A DNA stretch of 64,000 bases. Origin: Blautia hansenii (GTDB lineage Bacteria; Bacillota; Clostridia; Lachnospirales; Lachnospiraceae). Position 1 is the first letter of the stretch. Each line of letters begins with the position of its first letter. Under the pieces are notes generated by a model. That model did not search any database. It was not told the DNA's origin and saw only the letters and a list, made by a program, of their open reading frames with translations. The stretch lies in the NCBI RefSeq assembly GCF_013304445.1, contig NZ_JAAITA010000004.1, positions 124,001-188,000 of the forward strand, given 5' to 3'. Both the position numbers and the translations under genes were made by a program. Of the stretch, positions 25,457-36,988 are shown in pieces.

Positions 25457-25484
25457 ATTGTAACATATATAATTTGAATTGCAA
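25457..25484 (-). promoter_or_regulatory. Promoter of the nitroreductase gene with repeat elements
   Basis: Minus-strand -35 TTGCAA (25484-25479) and -10 TACAAT (25462-25457) at 16 bp. The 8-mer TTGTAACA occurs twice (25447-25454, 25458-25465), and ACAATATTGT (25452-25461) is a perfect palindrome over the -10, a plausible operator. Confidence 0.5.
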
Positions 25485-25506
25485 TGCTTATTTTCTAAAA
25501 TTTCTA

Positions 25507-25535
25507 TTGACATTTGCTCTTCTCGTATGTATTAT
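25507..25535 (+). promoter_or_regulatory. Promoter of the GntR-ABC operon
   Basis: Perfect -35 TTGACA (25507-25512), 17-bp spacer, -10 TATTAT (25530-25535), about 50 bp before the GntR start. Confidence 0.8.
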
Positions 25536-25562
25536 TGTATTAAGCAATTAGTACAATAATAC
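25529..25562. promoter_or_regulatory. Inverted repeat operator of the GntR-ABC operon
   Basis: GTATTATTGTA (25529-25539) and TACAATAATAC (25552-25562) form a perfect 11-bp inverted repeat with a 12-bp spacer. The left arm contains the whole -10 box, so bound regulator would block initiation. Most likely the site of the GntR protein encoded next. Confidence 0.75.
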
Positions 25563-25585
25563 ATTGGTTAGGAGGTGTATTCTTT

Positions 25586-25978
25586 ATGTCATGGAACCTG
25601 AATTCTGAACGTCCCATCTATGCTCAGCTTATGGAACGCATAACCCTGGACATTATTTCCGGTATCTATCCCCCCGGCTCAAAGCTTCCTTCTGTAAGAG
25701 ATCTGGCTCAGGATGCCGGCGTTAATCCAAATACCATGCAGAAGGCTCTGTCCGAGCTTGAACGAACCGGACTGCTTTTCAGTCAGAGAACCAGCGGACG
25801 TTTTGTCACGGAGGAATTAACTATGATAGAAAAAATCAAGACAGAACTGGCCTCTGAGCAGGTCAGAGAATTTCTGGAAAAAATGAGAAACATTGGTTTT
25901 GACAAAGAAACCACCCTGCAGCTGATTCAGCAGGCAGATGAAGAAGAAAAAGAAACAAAAAAGGAGGATTACACATGA
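25586..25978 (+). CDS. GntR-family regulator, YtrA subfamily
   Basis: Short repressor of 130 aa: winged helix (GSKLPSVRDLAQDAGVNPNT) plus a short C-terminal helical tail without a large ligand domain, which defines the YtrA group. Such regulators usually control an adjacent ABC transporter and often respond to cell-envelope antibiotics. RBS AGGAGGTG precedes ATG 25586. Its end overlaps the ATPase start by 4 bp. Confidence 0.9.
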   Translation: MSWNLNSERPIYAQLMERITLDIISGIYPPGSKLPSVRDLAQDAGVNPNTMQKALSELERTGLLFSQRTSGRFVTEELTMIEKIKTELASEQVREFLEKMRNIGFDKETTLQLIQQADEEEKETKKEDYT

Positions 25979-26673
25979 AACCCATTTTGGAATGTCAAAA
26001 TTTAACGAAGCGCTATGGCACAAAAACCGCTTTAGACAGCCTGAATCTTTCCCTGGAGCGCGGAAAAATCATTGGTCTTCTGGGTCCTAACGGCAGCGGC
26101 AAAACTACACTCATCAAACTGCTCAATGGACTTCTGACTCCCAGCGAAGGACGCATTTTTGTAGATGGACGAACTCCCGGAGTGGAAACCAAAAAGATCG
26201 TCTCTTACCTTCCCGAACGTACCTATCTGAATTCCTGGATGAAGGTCTGTGATATCATTGATTATTTTCGGGATTTTTATGAGGATTTTGATAAAAGCCG
26301 GGCCTATGATATGCTGCAGAAGCTGAATATCAATCCTTCCGACCAGCTTCGCTCCATGTCCAAGGGAACCAAAGAAAAGGTACAGCTGATTCTGGTTATG
26401 AGCCGCCGGGCCAGTCTTTACTGTCTGGACGAGCCCATTGCCGGTGTAGACCCTGCCACAAGAGATTACATTCTCTCTACCATTCTTAATAATTATGATG
26501 AAAATGCCACGATTCTCATTTCCACTCACTTGATTTCCGATGTAGAAAACATACTGGATGACGTGGTCTTTATCCAAAACGGACGAATCCGGCTTACAGA
26601 CAGTGTGGAAAATATTCGCTTCCAACAGGGAAAATCCGTGGATACTTTATTCCGGGAGGTGTTCAAATGTTAA
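25975..26673 (+). CDS. ABC transporter ATP-binding protein, YtrB-like
   Basis: ATPase of 232 aa. Walker A is GPNGSGKTT and Walker B is LYCLDEPIAGVDP. The signature reads SKGTKEK instead of LSGGQ, as is common in the YtrB group. The overlap with gntR (4 bp) and with the permease gene (7 bp) shows coupled translation. It probably works with the following membrane protein as an exporter or an antibiotic-sensing pump; the substrate is unknown. Confidence 0.88.
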   Translation: MKPILECQNLTKRYGTKTALDSLNLSLERGKIIGLLGPNGSGKTTLIKLLNGLLTPSEGRIFVDGRTPGVETKKIVSYLPERTYLNSWMKVCDIIDYFRDFYEDFDKSRAYDMLQKLNINPSDQLRSMSKGTKEKVQLILVMSRRASLYCLDEPIAGVDPATRDYILSTILNNYDENATILISTHLISDVENILDDVVFIQNGRIRLTDSVENIRFQQGKSVDTLFREVFKC

Positions 26674-27527
26674 AAAAATTGTTTAAATATGACTGGAAAT
26701 CCGTTTCCCTGCTTTTGTTTATTCTTCACGGGATACTTCTTTTCTATACATTAATCGGACGAATCGGTATTTCCATTGCCATGTCCCAAAGTGCCAGCCA
26801 TGTTATAACCGAAGATTCTGCTCAGGTTTTTGGCATTGTAGGTATGCTTTACGTTCTTGGCTTTGTTCTGTTTATCTTTGCCATCATGATTGCTACCTTC
26901 GTGTATCTGGCTGCCCGTATGCAGAAGAGCCTGTTTTCAGATGAAGGATACCTGACACACACACTGCCCGTATCTCCGGGAAAACTGCTTTTTTCTAAAA
27001 TCCTGGTTTTCTGTACCTGGTCCGTGCTGGATATTCTGTGCGTCACTCTTTCCATTCTGATACTGGTTACCTACAAAGATACCTTGTCCTGGATGGTGAA
27101 TGACCTGAAATCTCTGCTGGATGTACTCAGCGGCTTTACCGGAATCGAAGAACAGACTTTGATGATTCTTACCATACTGGATGCTTTGGTTCAGTTTTTT
27201 GCCTATTACACCACTTTGCTGTTTTTTGCACTCTGCCTGGGCAGCCTGTTTAAAACGCACAAAGTTCTGGGAGCCATTGTTTCCTTCTTTGGTATTAATA
27301 TTGGTCTCTCTGTCATCCGGACTCTGCTCTGTTTTCTGATTCCTGGACTGAATCCTTTCACTACCATGGTTTCTTCCGGAACAGACGGTTCTGTGATAAC
27401 GCAAACCTCCCTTGGAGGCAATGAACTGGCTCTAATGGGATTTTCCCTTGCCTGGGATCTGGTATTTGCAGTTTTATTTTTCCTTGGCAGCCGATACATT
27501 CTTTCCAAAAAACTGAATCTGGAGTAA
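26667..27527 (+). CDS. ABC transporter membrane subunit
   Basis: 286 aa with about six hydrophobic segments, including two at the N-terminus (VSLLLFILHGILLFYTLI; LYVLGFVLFIFAIMIATFVYL). DEGYLTHTLPVSPGKLLFSK is a conserved cytoplasmic segment of ABC-2-type permeases in Firmicutes. It completes the gntR-ATPase-permease operon, which ends at a strong terminator. Confidence 0.85.
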   Translation: MLKKLFKYDWKSVSLLLFILHGILLFYTLIGRIGISIAMSQSASHVITEDSAQVFGIVGMLYVLGFVLFIFAIMIATFVYLAARMQKSLFSDEGYLTHTLPVSPGKLLFSKILVFCTWSVLDILCVTLSILILVTYKDTLSWMVNDLKSLLDVLSGFTGIEEQTLMILTILDALVQFFAYYTTLLFFALCLGSLFKTHKVLGAIVSFFGINIGLSVIRTLLCFLIPGLNPFTTMVSSGTDGSVITQTSLGGNELALMGFSLAWDLVFAVLFFLGSRYILSKKLNLE

Positions 27528-27555
27528 ACATTCCTTATTTCCGGAATGCTGCAGA

Positions 27556-27604
27556 CAAAAAACAGGCAGATGTGCGGGACTCTCCCGTTTCTGCCTGCTT
27601 TTTA
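27556..27604. terminator. Bidirectional terminator
   Basis: CAGGCAGA (27563-27570) pairs with TCTGCCTG (27590-27597), with an inner CGGGA/TCCCG helix. A-rich left and T-rich right flanks serve the convergent permease and amidase genes. Confidence 0.85.
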
Positions 27605-27621
27605 TAAATTTCTTTAACTTT

Positions 27622-28359
27622 CTATTTTCCCTCAGCCTTTGCTTCCTTTTCCACTTCCTGAATCTGCTTATCCACATCTTTTTTGAACTCCTGCCACTTA
27701 TCCGGATGTTCCACATAATACTTGGGACAGTTTTTCCCGGTCACATCATAATGGCGAATCACATCTTCAGAAGTAAGGTTAAAGCGGTAGCAGAGCCATC
27801 CGGTAAGCCGTACCAGGGAAATGTAGGTGGCATCAGTAAAAGCGCCGGACTCATCTACATGACAGCATTCAATGGACAAGGTATCTTCATTTCTGGAATT
27901 GGAAGCATATGCAATCTCAGAGCTGGGGATACACTGTACAATTTCCCCCTCAATTCCCACCACAAAATGGCTGCTTGCCTTTGTCTCATGACTGTCTTTT
28001 AACCCCTGAAAGTAATCCCGGTTGTTTTTCGCCGTTGTCCCTGGATTTGCAGTGTAATGCACCACAATTCCTTTGACTTTTTCCAGAGGAGTTCCCGGTC
28101 TGGAATATTCATTGACGTCCAGCAAATCCACCTCAAAAGGCGGCGCTCCCACAAAAGATTCATTTCTTGCCTTTAAAAGCCTTCTCTCTTCTATTTTTTC
28201 TTTTATCTGGCTGACCAATAAAAACAGCAGAAGAACGGTGCAAATAGCTGCAATAAACAGCAATATATGGCGGCGTCTTTCCCGCTTTCGTCTTTGACGG
28301 CGCAATGCTCTTCTGCTCTCAAAATCAGCCGGCTCTTCCTGTTTCTTTCTGCCAAACAT
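27622..28359 (-). CDS. N-acetylmuramoyl-L-alanine amidase, membrane-anchored
   Basis: Cell-wall amidase of the amidase_2 family (245 aa), which cuts the bond between muramic acid and the stem peptide. A very basic N-terminus (RRQRRKRERRR) precedes one membrane helix (about 31-50), so the catalytic domain is outside. Zinc ligands appear as His in VVHYTANPG, His in IRHYDVTG and Cys in GKNCP, with the catalytic Glu in SIECCHV. No cell-wall binding repeats are seen. Monocistronic. Confidence 0.9.
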   Translation of the reverse strand: MFGRKKQEEPADFESRRALRRQRRKRERRRHILLFIAAICTVLLLFLLVSQIKEKIEERRLLKARNESFVGAPPFEVDLLDVNEYSRPGTPLEKVKGIVVHYTANPGTTAKNNRDYFQGLKDSHETKASSHFVVGIEGEIVQCIPSSEIAYASNSRNEDTLSIECCHVDESGAFTDATYISLVRLTGWLCYRFNLTSEDVIRHYDVTGKNCPKYYVEHPDKWQEFKKDVDKQIQEVEKEAKAEGK

Positions 28360-28479
28360 TTTCTCTTTTGTCCTTTCTGTGTTCTGCTTTTCCGTTTTTC
28401 CTGCCTGTTGTTATAAATCCTATGATACGCAAATACAAATTTTATGTCAATAGAACACAGATATTTTGTTTATGCTGCC

Positions 28480-28527
28480 AAAAAATACCGCATGAACCTG
28501 CTTCCTGCTGCAAATTCATGCGGTATT
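28480..28527 (-). terminator. Terminator of guaB
   Basis: 13-bp perfect stem (28527-28515 with 28496-28484, AATACCGCATGAA type), then T5. The stem lies just past the guaB stop codon. Confidence 0.85.
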
Positions 28528-28529
28528 TC

Positions 28530-30002
<1,473 letters not shown>

Positions 30003-30043
30003 TCATTTATAGTATAGTAATATAACAAATTACGACAAGCCTG

Positions 30044-30544
30044 TCAATCTAAAAAAACTTTGCGCGGACAGCTTTTCTGAATGTTTTCAAGAAGCTGGGC
30101 ATCCGGCTCAAGCAGGACTTTATACAGTTCTTTTTCATCTGGAATAAACATTGCAAATACTTTGTGATTGGGATTTCCCGAAGAAAAATCCAGCACCTTT
30201 GCTCTGGTATTATGATTCTGGTATTCCAGTCTGTGGGAATTCACCGGTGCCATAATATCCATTTTGCCCAAATCAAAGCTTTGGGCACGTTTTCTTTTAG
30301 CCTTGGACATAATCTTATCAATATCCAATTCTCCATTTACAAATACATACTCATATTCCAAATCCAGCTTTGGAAGAATGAAGTATGCCGCGATTCCAAG
30401 CGCCAGTGTTAAAATCCATGCAATGGGAATAAGCAACCCCGCTGCAGCCGTAATGGCAATGGCTGCAATCATCAGGATTTTAATGGCCTTGTCTTTTCCA
30501 GTCTGCTCTTTTTTAATAAGCAGCTCTGAATACAAGTCTGTCAT
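30044..30544 (-). CDS. Uncharacterised membrane protein (166 aa)
   Basis: I do not recognise a characterised function; similar small proteins are found in Lachnospiraceae. The N-terminal 20 residues are soluble, two hydrophobic helices follow (about 23-60: KILMIAAIAITAAAGLLIPI then WILTLALGIAAYFILP), and the remaining 100 residues look like a folded cytoplasmic domain with a YVFVNGELDIDKI start and a conserved-looking SKAKRKRAQSFDL piece. It lies directly upstream of guaB on the same strand, with an AGGAGG site. Confidence 0.75.
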   Translation of the reverse strand: MTDLYSELLIKKEQTGKDKAIKILMIAAIAITAAAGLLIPIAWILTLALGIAAYFILPKLDLEYEYVFVNGELDIDKIMSKAKRKRAQSFDLGKMDIMAPVNSHRLEYQNHNTRAKVLDFSSGNPNHKVFAMFIPDEKELYKVLLEPDAQLLENIQKSCPRKVFLD

Positions 30545-30583
30545 CTCAAGTTCCTCCTATATTTCCTATGTATTCTGATAAGT

Positions 30584-30612
30584 AGTGTAGCACAAATAAA
30601 CCGGGGTTGCAA
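30584..30612 (-). promoter_or_regulatory. Promoter upstream of the membrane protein-guaB pair
   Basis: Minus-strand -35 TTGCAA (30612-30607), 17-bp spacer, -10 TACACT (30589-30584), 40 bp before the start of the small membrane protein. Confidence 0.6.
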
Positions 30613-30613
30613 G

Positions 30614-30664
30614 AAAGGAAAAGCCGGTGTTCCAACTTTTGAACACCGGCTTTTCCTTTTTTAT
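30614..30664 (-). terminator. Terminator of groESL
   Basis: 19-bp perfect stem (30659-30641 with 30632-30614) with an 8-nt loop, A/T-rich at its base; located directly after the groL stop. The -35 box of the next promoter lies just beyond it. Confidence 0.85.
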
Positions 30665-32305
<1,641 letters not shown>

Positions 32306-32351
32306 TTAATCTTTAAATTTACTGTTGTCTTTTCTTATCTGTTTGCAAAGT

Positions 32352-32669
<318 letters not shown>

Positions 32670-32672
32670 TTA

Positions 32673-32699
32673 TTAGCACTCATTTCTATCGAGTGCTAA
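32673..32699. promoter_or_regulatory. CIRCE element (HrcA operator) of groESL
   Basis: TTAGCACTC, 9 bases, GAGTGCTAA: a perfect CIRCE. It lies between the groES promoter and start codon. HrcA is encoded in this window at 55824-56876. Confidence 0.97.
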
Positions 32700-32710
32700 C
32701 CGATAGTCAT

Positions 32711-32739
32711 ATATTAGTTAATTTAAGACATTTTCGCAA
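32711..32739 (-). promoter_or_regulatory. Promoter of groESL
   Basis: Minus-strand -35 TTGCGA (32739-32734), 17-bp spacer, -10 TAATAT (32716-32711), immediately upstream of CIRCE. Confidence 0.65.
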
Positions 32740-32930
32740 GCGGATACATGAACCTATTTCTCCCACTTTACTCTTTATATCTCTTATTTTCATTTATTTT
32801 CTCACTATATTTCACTTTTTCTTTTTTGTGCAGATTTTATATTTAGTTTATAAACAAAAAGCTGCCGCCTAAAACAGCCTTCTGCAAATCCCACAGAATT
32901 TTTCTCGGCTCTTTTAAGCGTCAGCCCTGT

Positions 32931-33734
32931 TTACGGTTCTGTTACTGCTTTTTTTACCAGCTTCCGTTTCTTGATTTCTTCCAGTTCGTCGAAAATCACT
33001 TCATTTAATACCTTGATATAAGTCCCCTTCATACCGGAGGAACGTGATTCAATGACTCCGGCGCTTTCAAATTTCCGCAGTGCATTCACAATAACGGAAC
33101 GGGTAATCCCCACTCTGTCTGCAATTTTGCTGGCTACCAGGATTCCCTCATCGCCATCCAGTTCGTCAAAAATATGAATAATCGCTTCCAGTTCTGAAAA
33201 AGACAAGGTATTAAAAGCTGATTTTACCACCTGAATTTTCCGGTTCTCCTCTGCATTTTCCTCATGCACAGAACGCATCATCTCCAGCCCCACAACCGTT
33301 GTTCCATATTCACTGACAATAATGTCTTCAATATCATATGGTTTCTGGCTGCGGTACATGAACAGTGTTCCCAGACGCTCTCCCGCAATATCAATGGGAC
33401 TGATAATGGCCATATACTGTCCAATCTGCTGGCCTTCAAATCCCAGTGTCTGCAGATTTACATTTTCTTTTGTAGACAGCACTCCCAGCAGTCTTTCATT
33501 TAAAAGTTTATCAATATAGCCCCCTACCTCACTGTCTATCAATTCCGTAATACGCTCTATGCCGGGGCAGGTTCCCACACCCAGGACTTTTCCCTTCCTG
33601 CTCATGACCAGAATGTTGGAATCTAATGTCTCTACCATAACCTCACAGATATCATTGAAAAGTACCTTTGATGCGTGGTTGTTGTGAAGAAGTTTATTGA
33701 TTTTTCTAGTCTTGTCTAATAATTGTACGCTCAT
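32931..33734 (-). CDS. codY: GTP- and branched-chain amino acid-sensing regulator CodY
   Basis: Global repressor of nutrient-limitation genes in Firmicutes, 267 aa. The N-terminal GAF domain starts LLDKTRKINKLL, and the C-terminal winged helix contains ASKIADRVGITRSVIVNALRK, nearly invariant in CodY. It is transcribed from its own promoter after topA. The ilvE gene at the left end of the window is a typical CodY target class, but no CodY box was verified there. Confidence 0.96.
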   Translation of the reverse strand: MSVQLLDKTRKINKLLHNNHASKVLFNDICEVMVETLDSNILVMSRKGKVLGVGTCPGIERITELIDSEVGGYIDKLLNERLLGVLSTKENVNLQTLGFEGQQIGQYMAIISPIDIAGERLGTLFMYRSQKPYDIEDIIVSEYGTTVVGLEMMRSVHEENAEENRKIQVVKSAFNTLSFSELEAIIHIFDELDGDEGILVASKIADRVGITRSVIVNALRKFESAGVIESRSSGMKGTYIKVLNEVIFDELEEIKKRKLVKKAVTEP

Positions 33735-33820
33735 GGCGAACCTCCTCTCCTTTTTACCTCATAGTGTCTGTTCCGGTGGCAAAATCATAAATTACCGTTA
33801 CGAATCCTCTTCTTCTAACC

Positions 33821-33849
33821 ATTTTAACATACAATATTCTTTAAAGCAA
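33821..33849 (-). promoter_or_regulatory. Promoter of codY
   Basis: Minus-strand -35 TTGCTT (33849-33844), 17-bp spacer, -10 TAAAAT (33826-33821). Confidence 0.5.
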
Positions 33850-33933
33850 TGTGTAGTTTTGCTATTTTCAGTCTTTTCTATAGTTTTTCTAATAATTCCT
33901 ATTACTGAAACAATGAAGCTTAACCAATGGCAG

Positions 33934-33969
33934 AAAAACAGCCTGACGTGGATTCAGACGCCAGGCTGT
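33934..33969 (-). terminator. Terminator of topA
   Basis: Minus-strand ACAGCCTG (33969-33962) pairs with CAGGCTGT (33945-33938), followed by T5 (33938-33934). Located just after the topA stop codon. Confidence 0.75.
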
Positions 33970-33979
33970 CTCATTCTTT

Positions 33980-36073
33980 TTATTTATTTGGCGCTTCTGC
34001 GGTTTCTTTTGGTTTCATCATTACATAACCGCAGTGCTCGTCCGCACATACCAGTTTACTGCCTTTTTCCAGCATATAGCCTCCACAGGACGGACACTTC
34101 TCTTTTGACGGCTTCTGCCAGGACATGAACTCACATTCCGGATTGTTTTCACATCCGTAATACAGACGTCCTTTTTTGCTTCGCTTCACCACGACCTCTT
34201 TGCCGCAGAGCGGACAGGCTACCCCTATTTTCTCCAGATACGGTTTGGTATTCTTACAGTCCGGGAAACCGGGACATGCCAGGAATTTTCCATGGGGGCC
34301 GTATTTAATAACCATATTCCGTCCGCACTGTTCACAAACAACATCTGTAACCTCGTCCTCAATCTTCACCTGCTCCAGTTCTTTCTGCGCTGTCTTTACG
34401 GCTTCATCTAAGTCCGGATAGAAGTTTCGGATTACGGTTTTCCACTCTACCTTGCCTTCTCCCACACAGTCCAGAAGTTCCTCCATAGTGGCTGTAAAGT
34501 TTACGTCTACAATACTTGGGAAAGCCTCTTTCATAATCTTATTGACTACTTCTCCCAATTCTGTCATGTACAGATTCTTATTTTCCTTTGCTACATACCG
34601 TCTGGCTATGATAGTGGTAATGGTTGGCGCATAGGTACTCGGCCTTCCGATACCCAGTTCTTCCAGCGTTTTTACAAGGGCGGCCTCTGTGTAATGAGCC
34701 GGCGGCTGGGTAAAATGTTGCTGTTCCTTAAATCCCTTTAGACCGATTTTTGTATTTTCATCTATACTTTTCACTAACAGCTGGGTTTCTGCTTTGCCAT
34801 CCTCGTCCTGGGTATAGACAGCCATAAAACCGTCAAATTTCAGCTTTGACGCAGCCACTGTAAAATAATATTCCCCTCCCTGGATTTTCACAGAAGTTGT
34901 CTCATAAGCAGCCTGCTGCATTCTGCTGGCTGCAAACCGTTTCCAGATAAGCTGATACAGTCTGTACTGGTCTCTGGACAGCGATTCTTTTACAGACAGC
35001 GGAAGTCTTCGGATATCTGTTGGACGAATGGCTTCATGAGCGTCCTGAATTTTCTTTTTGCTGTCATTTTTCTTTTCTGCAGTAGCCGCATAAGCTTCTC
35101 CGTACTCAGAGATAATGTACTCTCTTGCTGTTGCGTCTGCTTCCTCGGAAATACGGGTGGAATCTGTACGCAGGTAGGTGATAATACCAATGGTGCCGCT
35201 GCCCTTAATGTCCACGCCTTCGTATAGCTGCTGTGCCAGGCGCATGGTTTTCTGTGTGGAGAAGTTCAGAACCTTGGACGCCTCCTGCTGCAGGGTACTG
35301 GTGGTAAACGGAAGGGGAGCTTTTTTGCTTCTCTCGCCCTTTTTGACCTCTGCTACCTTGTAATCCACGCCATCCAGTTCTTTTAAAATCTTGTCCAGTT
35401 CTTCTCTGGAATGAATGCCCAGCTTCTTATTTTTGTTTCCATAGAATTTTGCAACGAGCGGCTTTTTCTCTCCATCCACAGAAAATTCTGCATCAAGAGA
35501 CCAGTATTCTTCCGGAATGAAATTGTTGATTTCTTCTTCCCTGTCTCCGATAATCCGCAGCGCCACAGACTGTACGCGGCCTGCGCTGAGACCTCTCTTT
35601 ACTTTTGCCCACAATACCGGACTGATTTCATATCCCACCATGCGGTCCAGGATACGTCTGGTCTGCTGAGCGTCTACCAAATCCATTTTAATGTCTCTGG
35701 CCTGTTTAATGGATGCTTTTACCGCTGTTTTGGTAATCTCATTAAAGGTAATTCTGCGCATTTTTTTCTCATCCAGCTTCAGTGCGTTGGACAAGTGCCA
35801 GGAAATTGCTTCTCCTTCCCGGTCGGGGTCCGTTGCCAGATAAACTTTATCCGCTTTTTTTGCCGCTTTTCTCAGCGCTGCCAGAATATCTCCTTTTCCC
35901 CGGATTGTAATGTATTTTGGTTCAAAGTCATGCTCTACGTCAATTCCAAGCTGGCTTTTCGGCAAATCCCGCACATGACCGTTCGATGCCATTACCTCAT
36001 AATTAGAGCCCAGAAATTTTTTAATTGTCTTTACTTTTGCCGGTGATTCTACAATCACTAGATATTTCGCCAT
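33980..36073 (-). CDS. topA: DNA topoisomerase I
   Basis: Type IA topoisomerase that relaxes negative supercoils, 697 aa. The toprim domain has KYLVIVESPAKVKTI and TDPDREGEAISWHL; the catalytic tyrosine is in TYLRTDSTRIS. Three C-terminal four-cysteine zinc fingers are visible (starting CEQCGRN, CPLCGKE, CPSCGGY). The ATG at 36073 follows AGGAGGATGAC and lies 1 bp after the dprA stop, so translation is coupled. Confidence 0.97.
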   Translation of the reverse strand: MAKYLVIVESPAKVKTIKKFLGSNYEVMASNGHVRDLPKSQLGIDVEHDFEPKYITIRGKGDILAALRKAAKKADKVYLATDPDREGEAISWHLSNALKLDEKKMRRITFNEITKTAVKASIKQARDIKMDLVDAQQTRRILDRMVGYEISPVLWAKVKRGLSAGRVQSVALRIIGDREEEINNFIPEEYWSLDAEFSVDGEKKPLVAKFYGNKNKKLGIHSREELDKILKELDGVDYKVAEVKKGERSKKAPLPFTTSTLQQEASKVLNFSTQKTMRLAQQLYEGVDIKGSGTIGIITYLRTDSTRISEEADATAREYIISEYGEAYAATAEKKNDSKKKIQDAHEAIRPTDIRRLPLSVKESLSRDQYRLYQLIWKRFAASRMQQAAYETTSVKIQGGEYYFTVAASKLKFDGFMAVYTQDEDGKAETQLLVKSIDENTKIGLKGFKEQQHFTQPPAHYTEAALVKTLEELGIGRPSTYAPTITTIIARRYVAKENKNLYMTELGEVVNKIMKEAFPSIVDVNFTATMEELLDCVGEGKVEWKTVIRNFYPDLDEAVKTAQKELEQVKIEDEVTDVVCEQCGRNMVIKYGPHGKFLACPGFPDCKNTKPYLEKIGVACPLCGKEVVVKRSKKGRLYYGCENNPECEFMSWQKPSKEKCPSCGGYMLEKGSKLVCADEHCGYVMMKPKETAEAPNK

Positions 36074-36074
36074 G

Positions 36075-36971
36075 TCATCCTCCTGCTCTGGCATAATAAT
36101 TTTTTACCGGCTCCTCAATAAGCCCATCTAATTCCAATTTCAGTAAACTCTCTGTAATTTCACTTGTTTTCAGAGGAATTTCCTGAAAGATTTCTTCTAT
36201 ATTTTTAGGTTGTAAATCGAGACAACTATACACCATTTCTTCTCTGCTTGCAAGCCCAATCTTTTTTTTCTCCCTGAAATCCCCATTCTTCTCTCCCTGT
36301 TTCTGGCCATAAATCTGCAATTCACTTAAAACTGCTTCCACAGAATCCGCCACTCCGGCCCCGTCTGCCAGAAGCCGGTTGCAGCCCTCGCTGAGTGCAT
36401 CCCCCACCCGTCCCGGCAGGGCAAAAACGGCTTTTCCCTGTTCCAGTCCGCAGTTCGCTGTAATCAGAGAACCGCTTTTCTTTCTGGCCTCCACCACCAG
36501 TATCAAATCCGCCAGAGCGCTGATTATCCTGTTTCTCCTTGGAAAATTTCCGGCATAGGGTGGTGTTCCTTGGGGAAACTCGGACAAAATGCCTCCGCCG
36601 CCACTCACTATCCGCTGATACAAGTCTTGATTCTGCCTGGGATAACAGATATCCACCCCACAGCCCAAAACGGCAAAGGTTGCGCCGCCTGCGTCCAAAG
36701 CGCCTCTGTGGGCACAGCCGTCAATCCCTCTGGCCAGGCCGCTGATTATCTGTACTCCGTATCCGGCCAGGGCTTTGGCAAACTCATAGGCCTGATAAGC
36801 CCCGTAGCGGCTGCAGGTTCTGGCTCCTACAATGGCCACACTTTTTTTCCCGACATCCGGCAACTGTCCTTTCACGTACAAAACGCCCGGCATCTTATCA
36901 TAATCCCGGAGTTTTGCCGGAAATTCCTTTTCCAATGCAGTATAACAACAAATCTTTTCTTTTCGTTCCAT
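36075..36971 (-). CDS. dprA: DNA processing protein DprA
   Basis: Loads RecA onto incoming single-stranded DNA during transformation. The Rossmann-like core shows VGARTCSRYG, ISGLARGIDGCAHRGALDAGG and GVDICYPRQN, ending with a C-terminal winged-helix-like part. 298 aa, somewhat shorter than the 360-aa forms that carry an N-terminal SAM domain. Second gene of comM-dprA-topA. Natural competence is rarely shown in Lachnospiraceae, so its use here is open. Confidence 0.93.
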   Translation of the reverse strand: MERKEKICCYTALEKEFPAKLRDYDKMPGVLYVKGQLPDVGKKSVAIVGARTCSRYGAYQAYEFAKALAGYGVQIISGLARGIDGCAHRGALDAGGATFAVLGCGVDICYPRQNQDLYQRIVSGGGGILSEFPQGTPPYAGNFPRRNRIISALADLILVVEARKKSGSLITANCGLEQGKAVFALPGRVGDALSEGCNRLLADGAGVADSVEAVLSELQIYGQKQGEKNGDFREKKKIGLASREEMVYSCLDLQPKNIEEIFQEIPLKTSEITESLLKLELDGLIEEPVKNYYARAGG

Positions 36972-36988
36972 ATAAAAATCCCTTTCTC

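Noticed and set aside
32820-32930. Terminator after codY
   Set aside because: There is a T run (CAGCTTTTTG on the minus strand), but the only stem I find is 4-5 bp, too weak to call.
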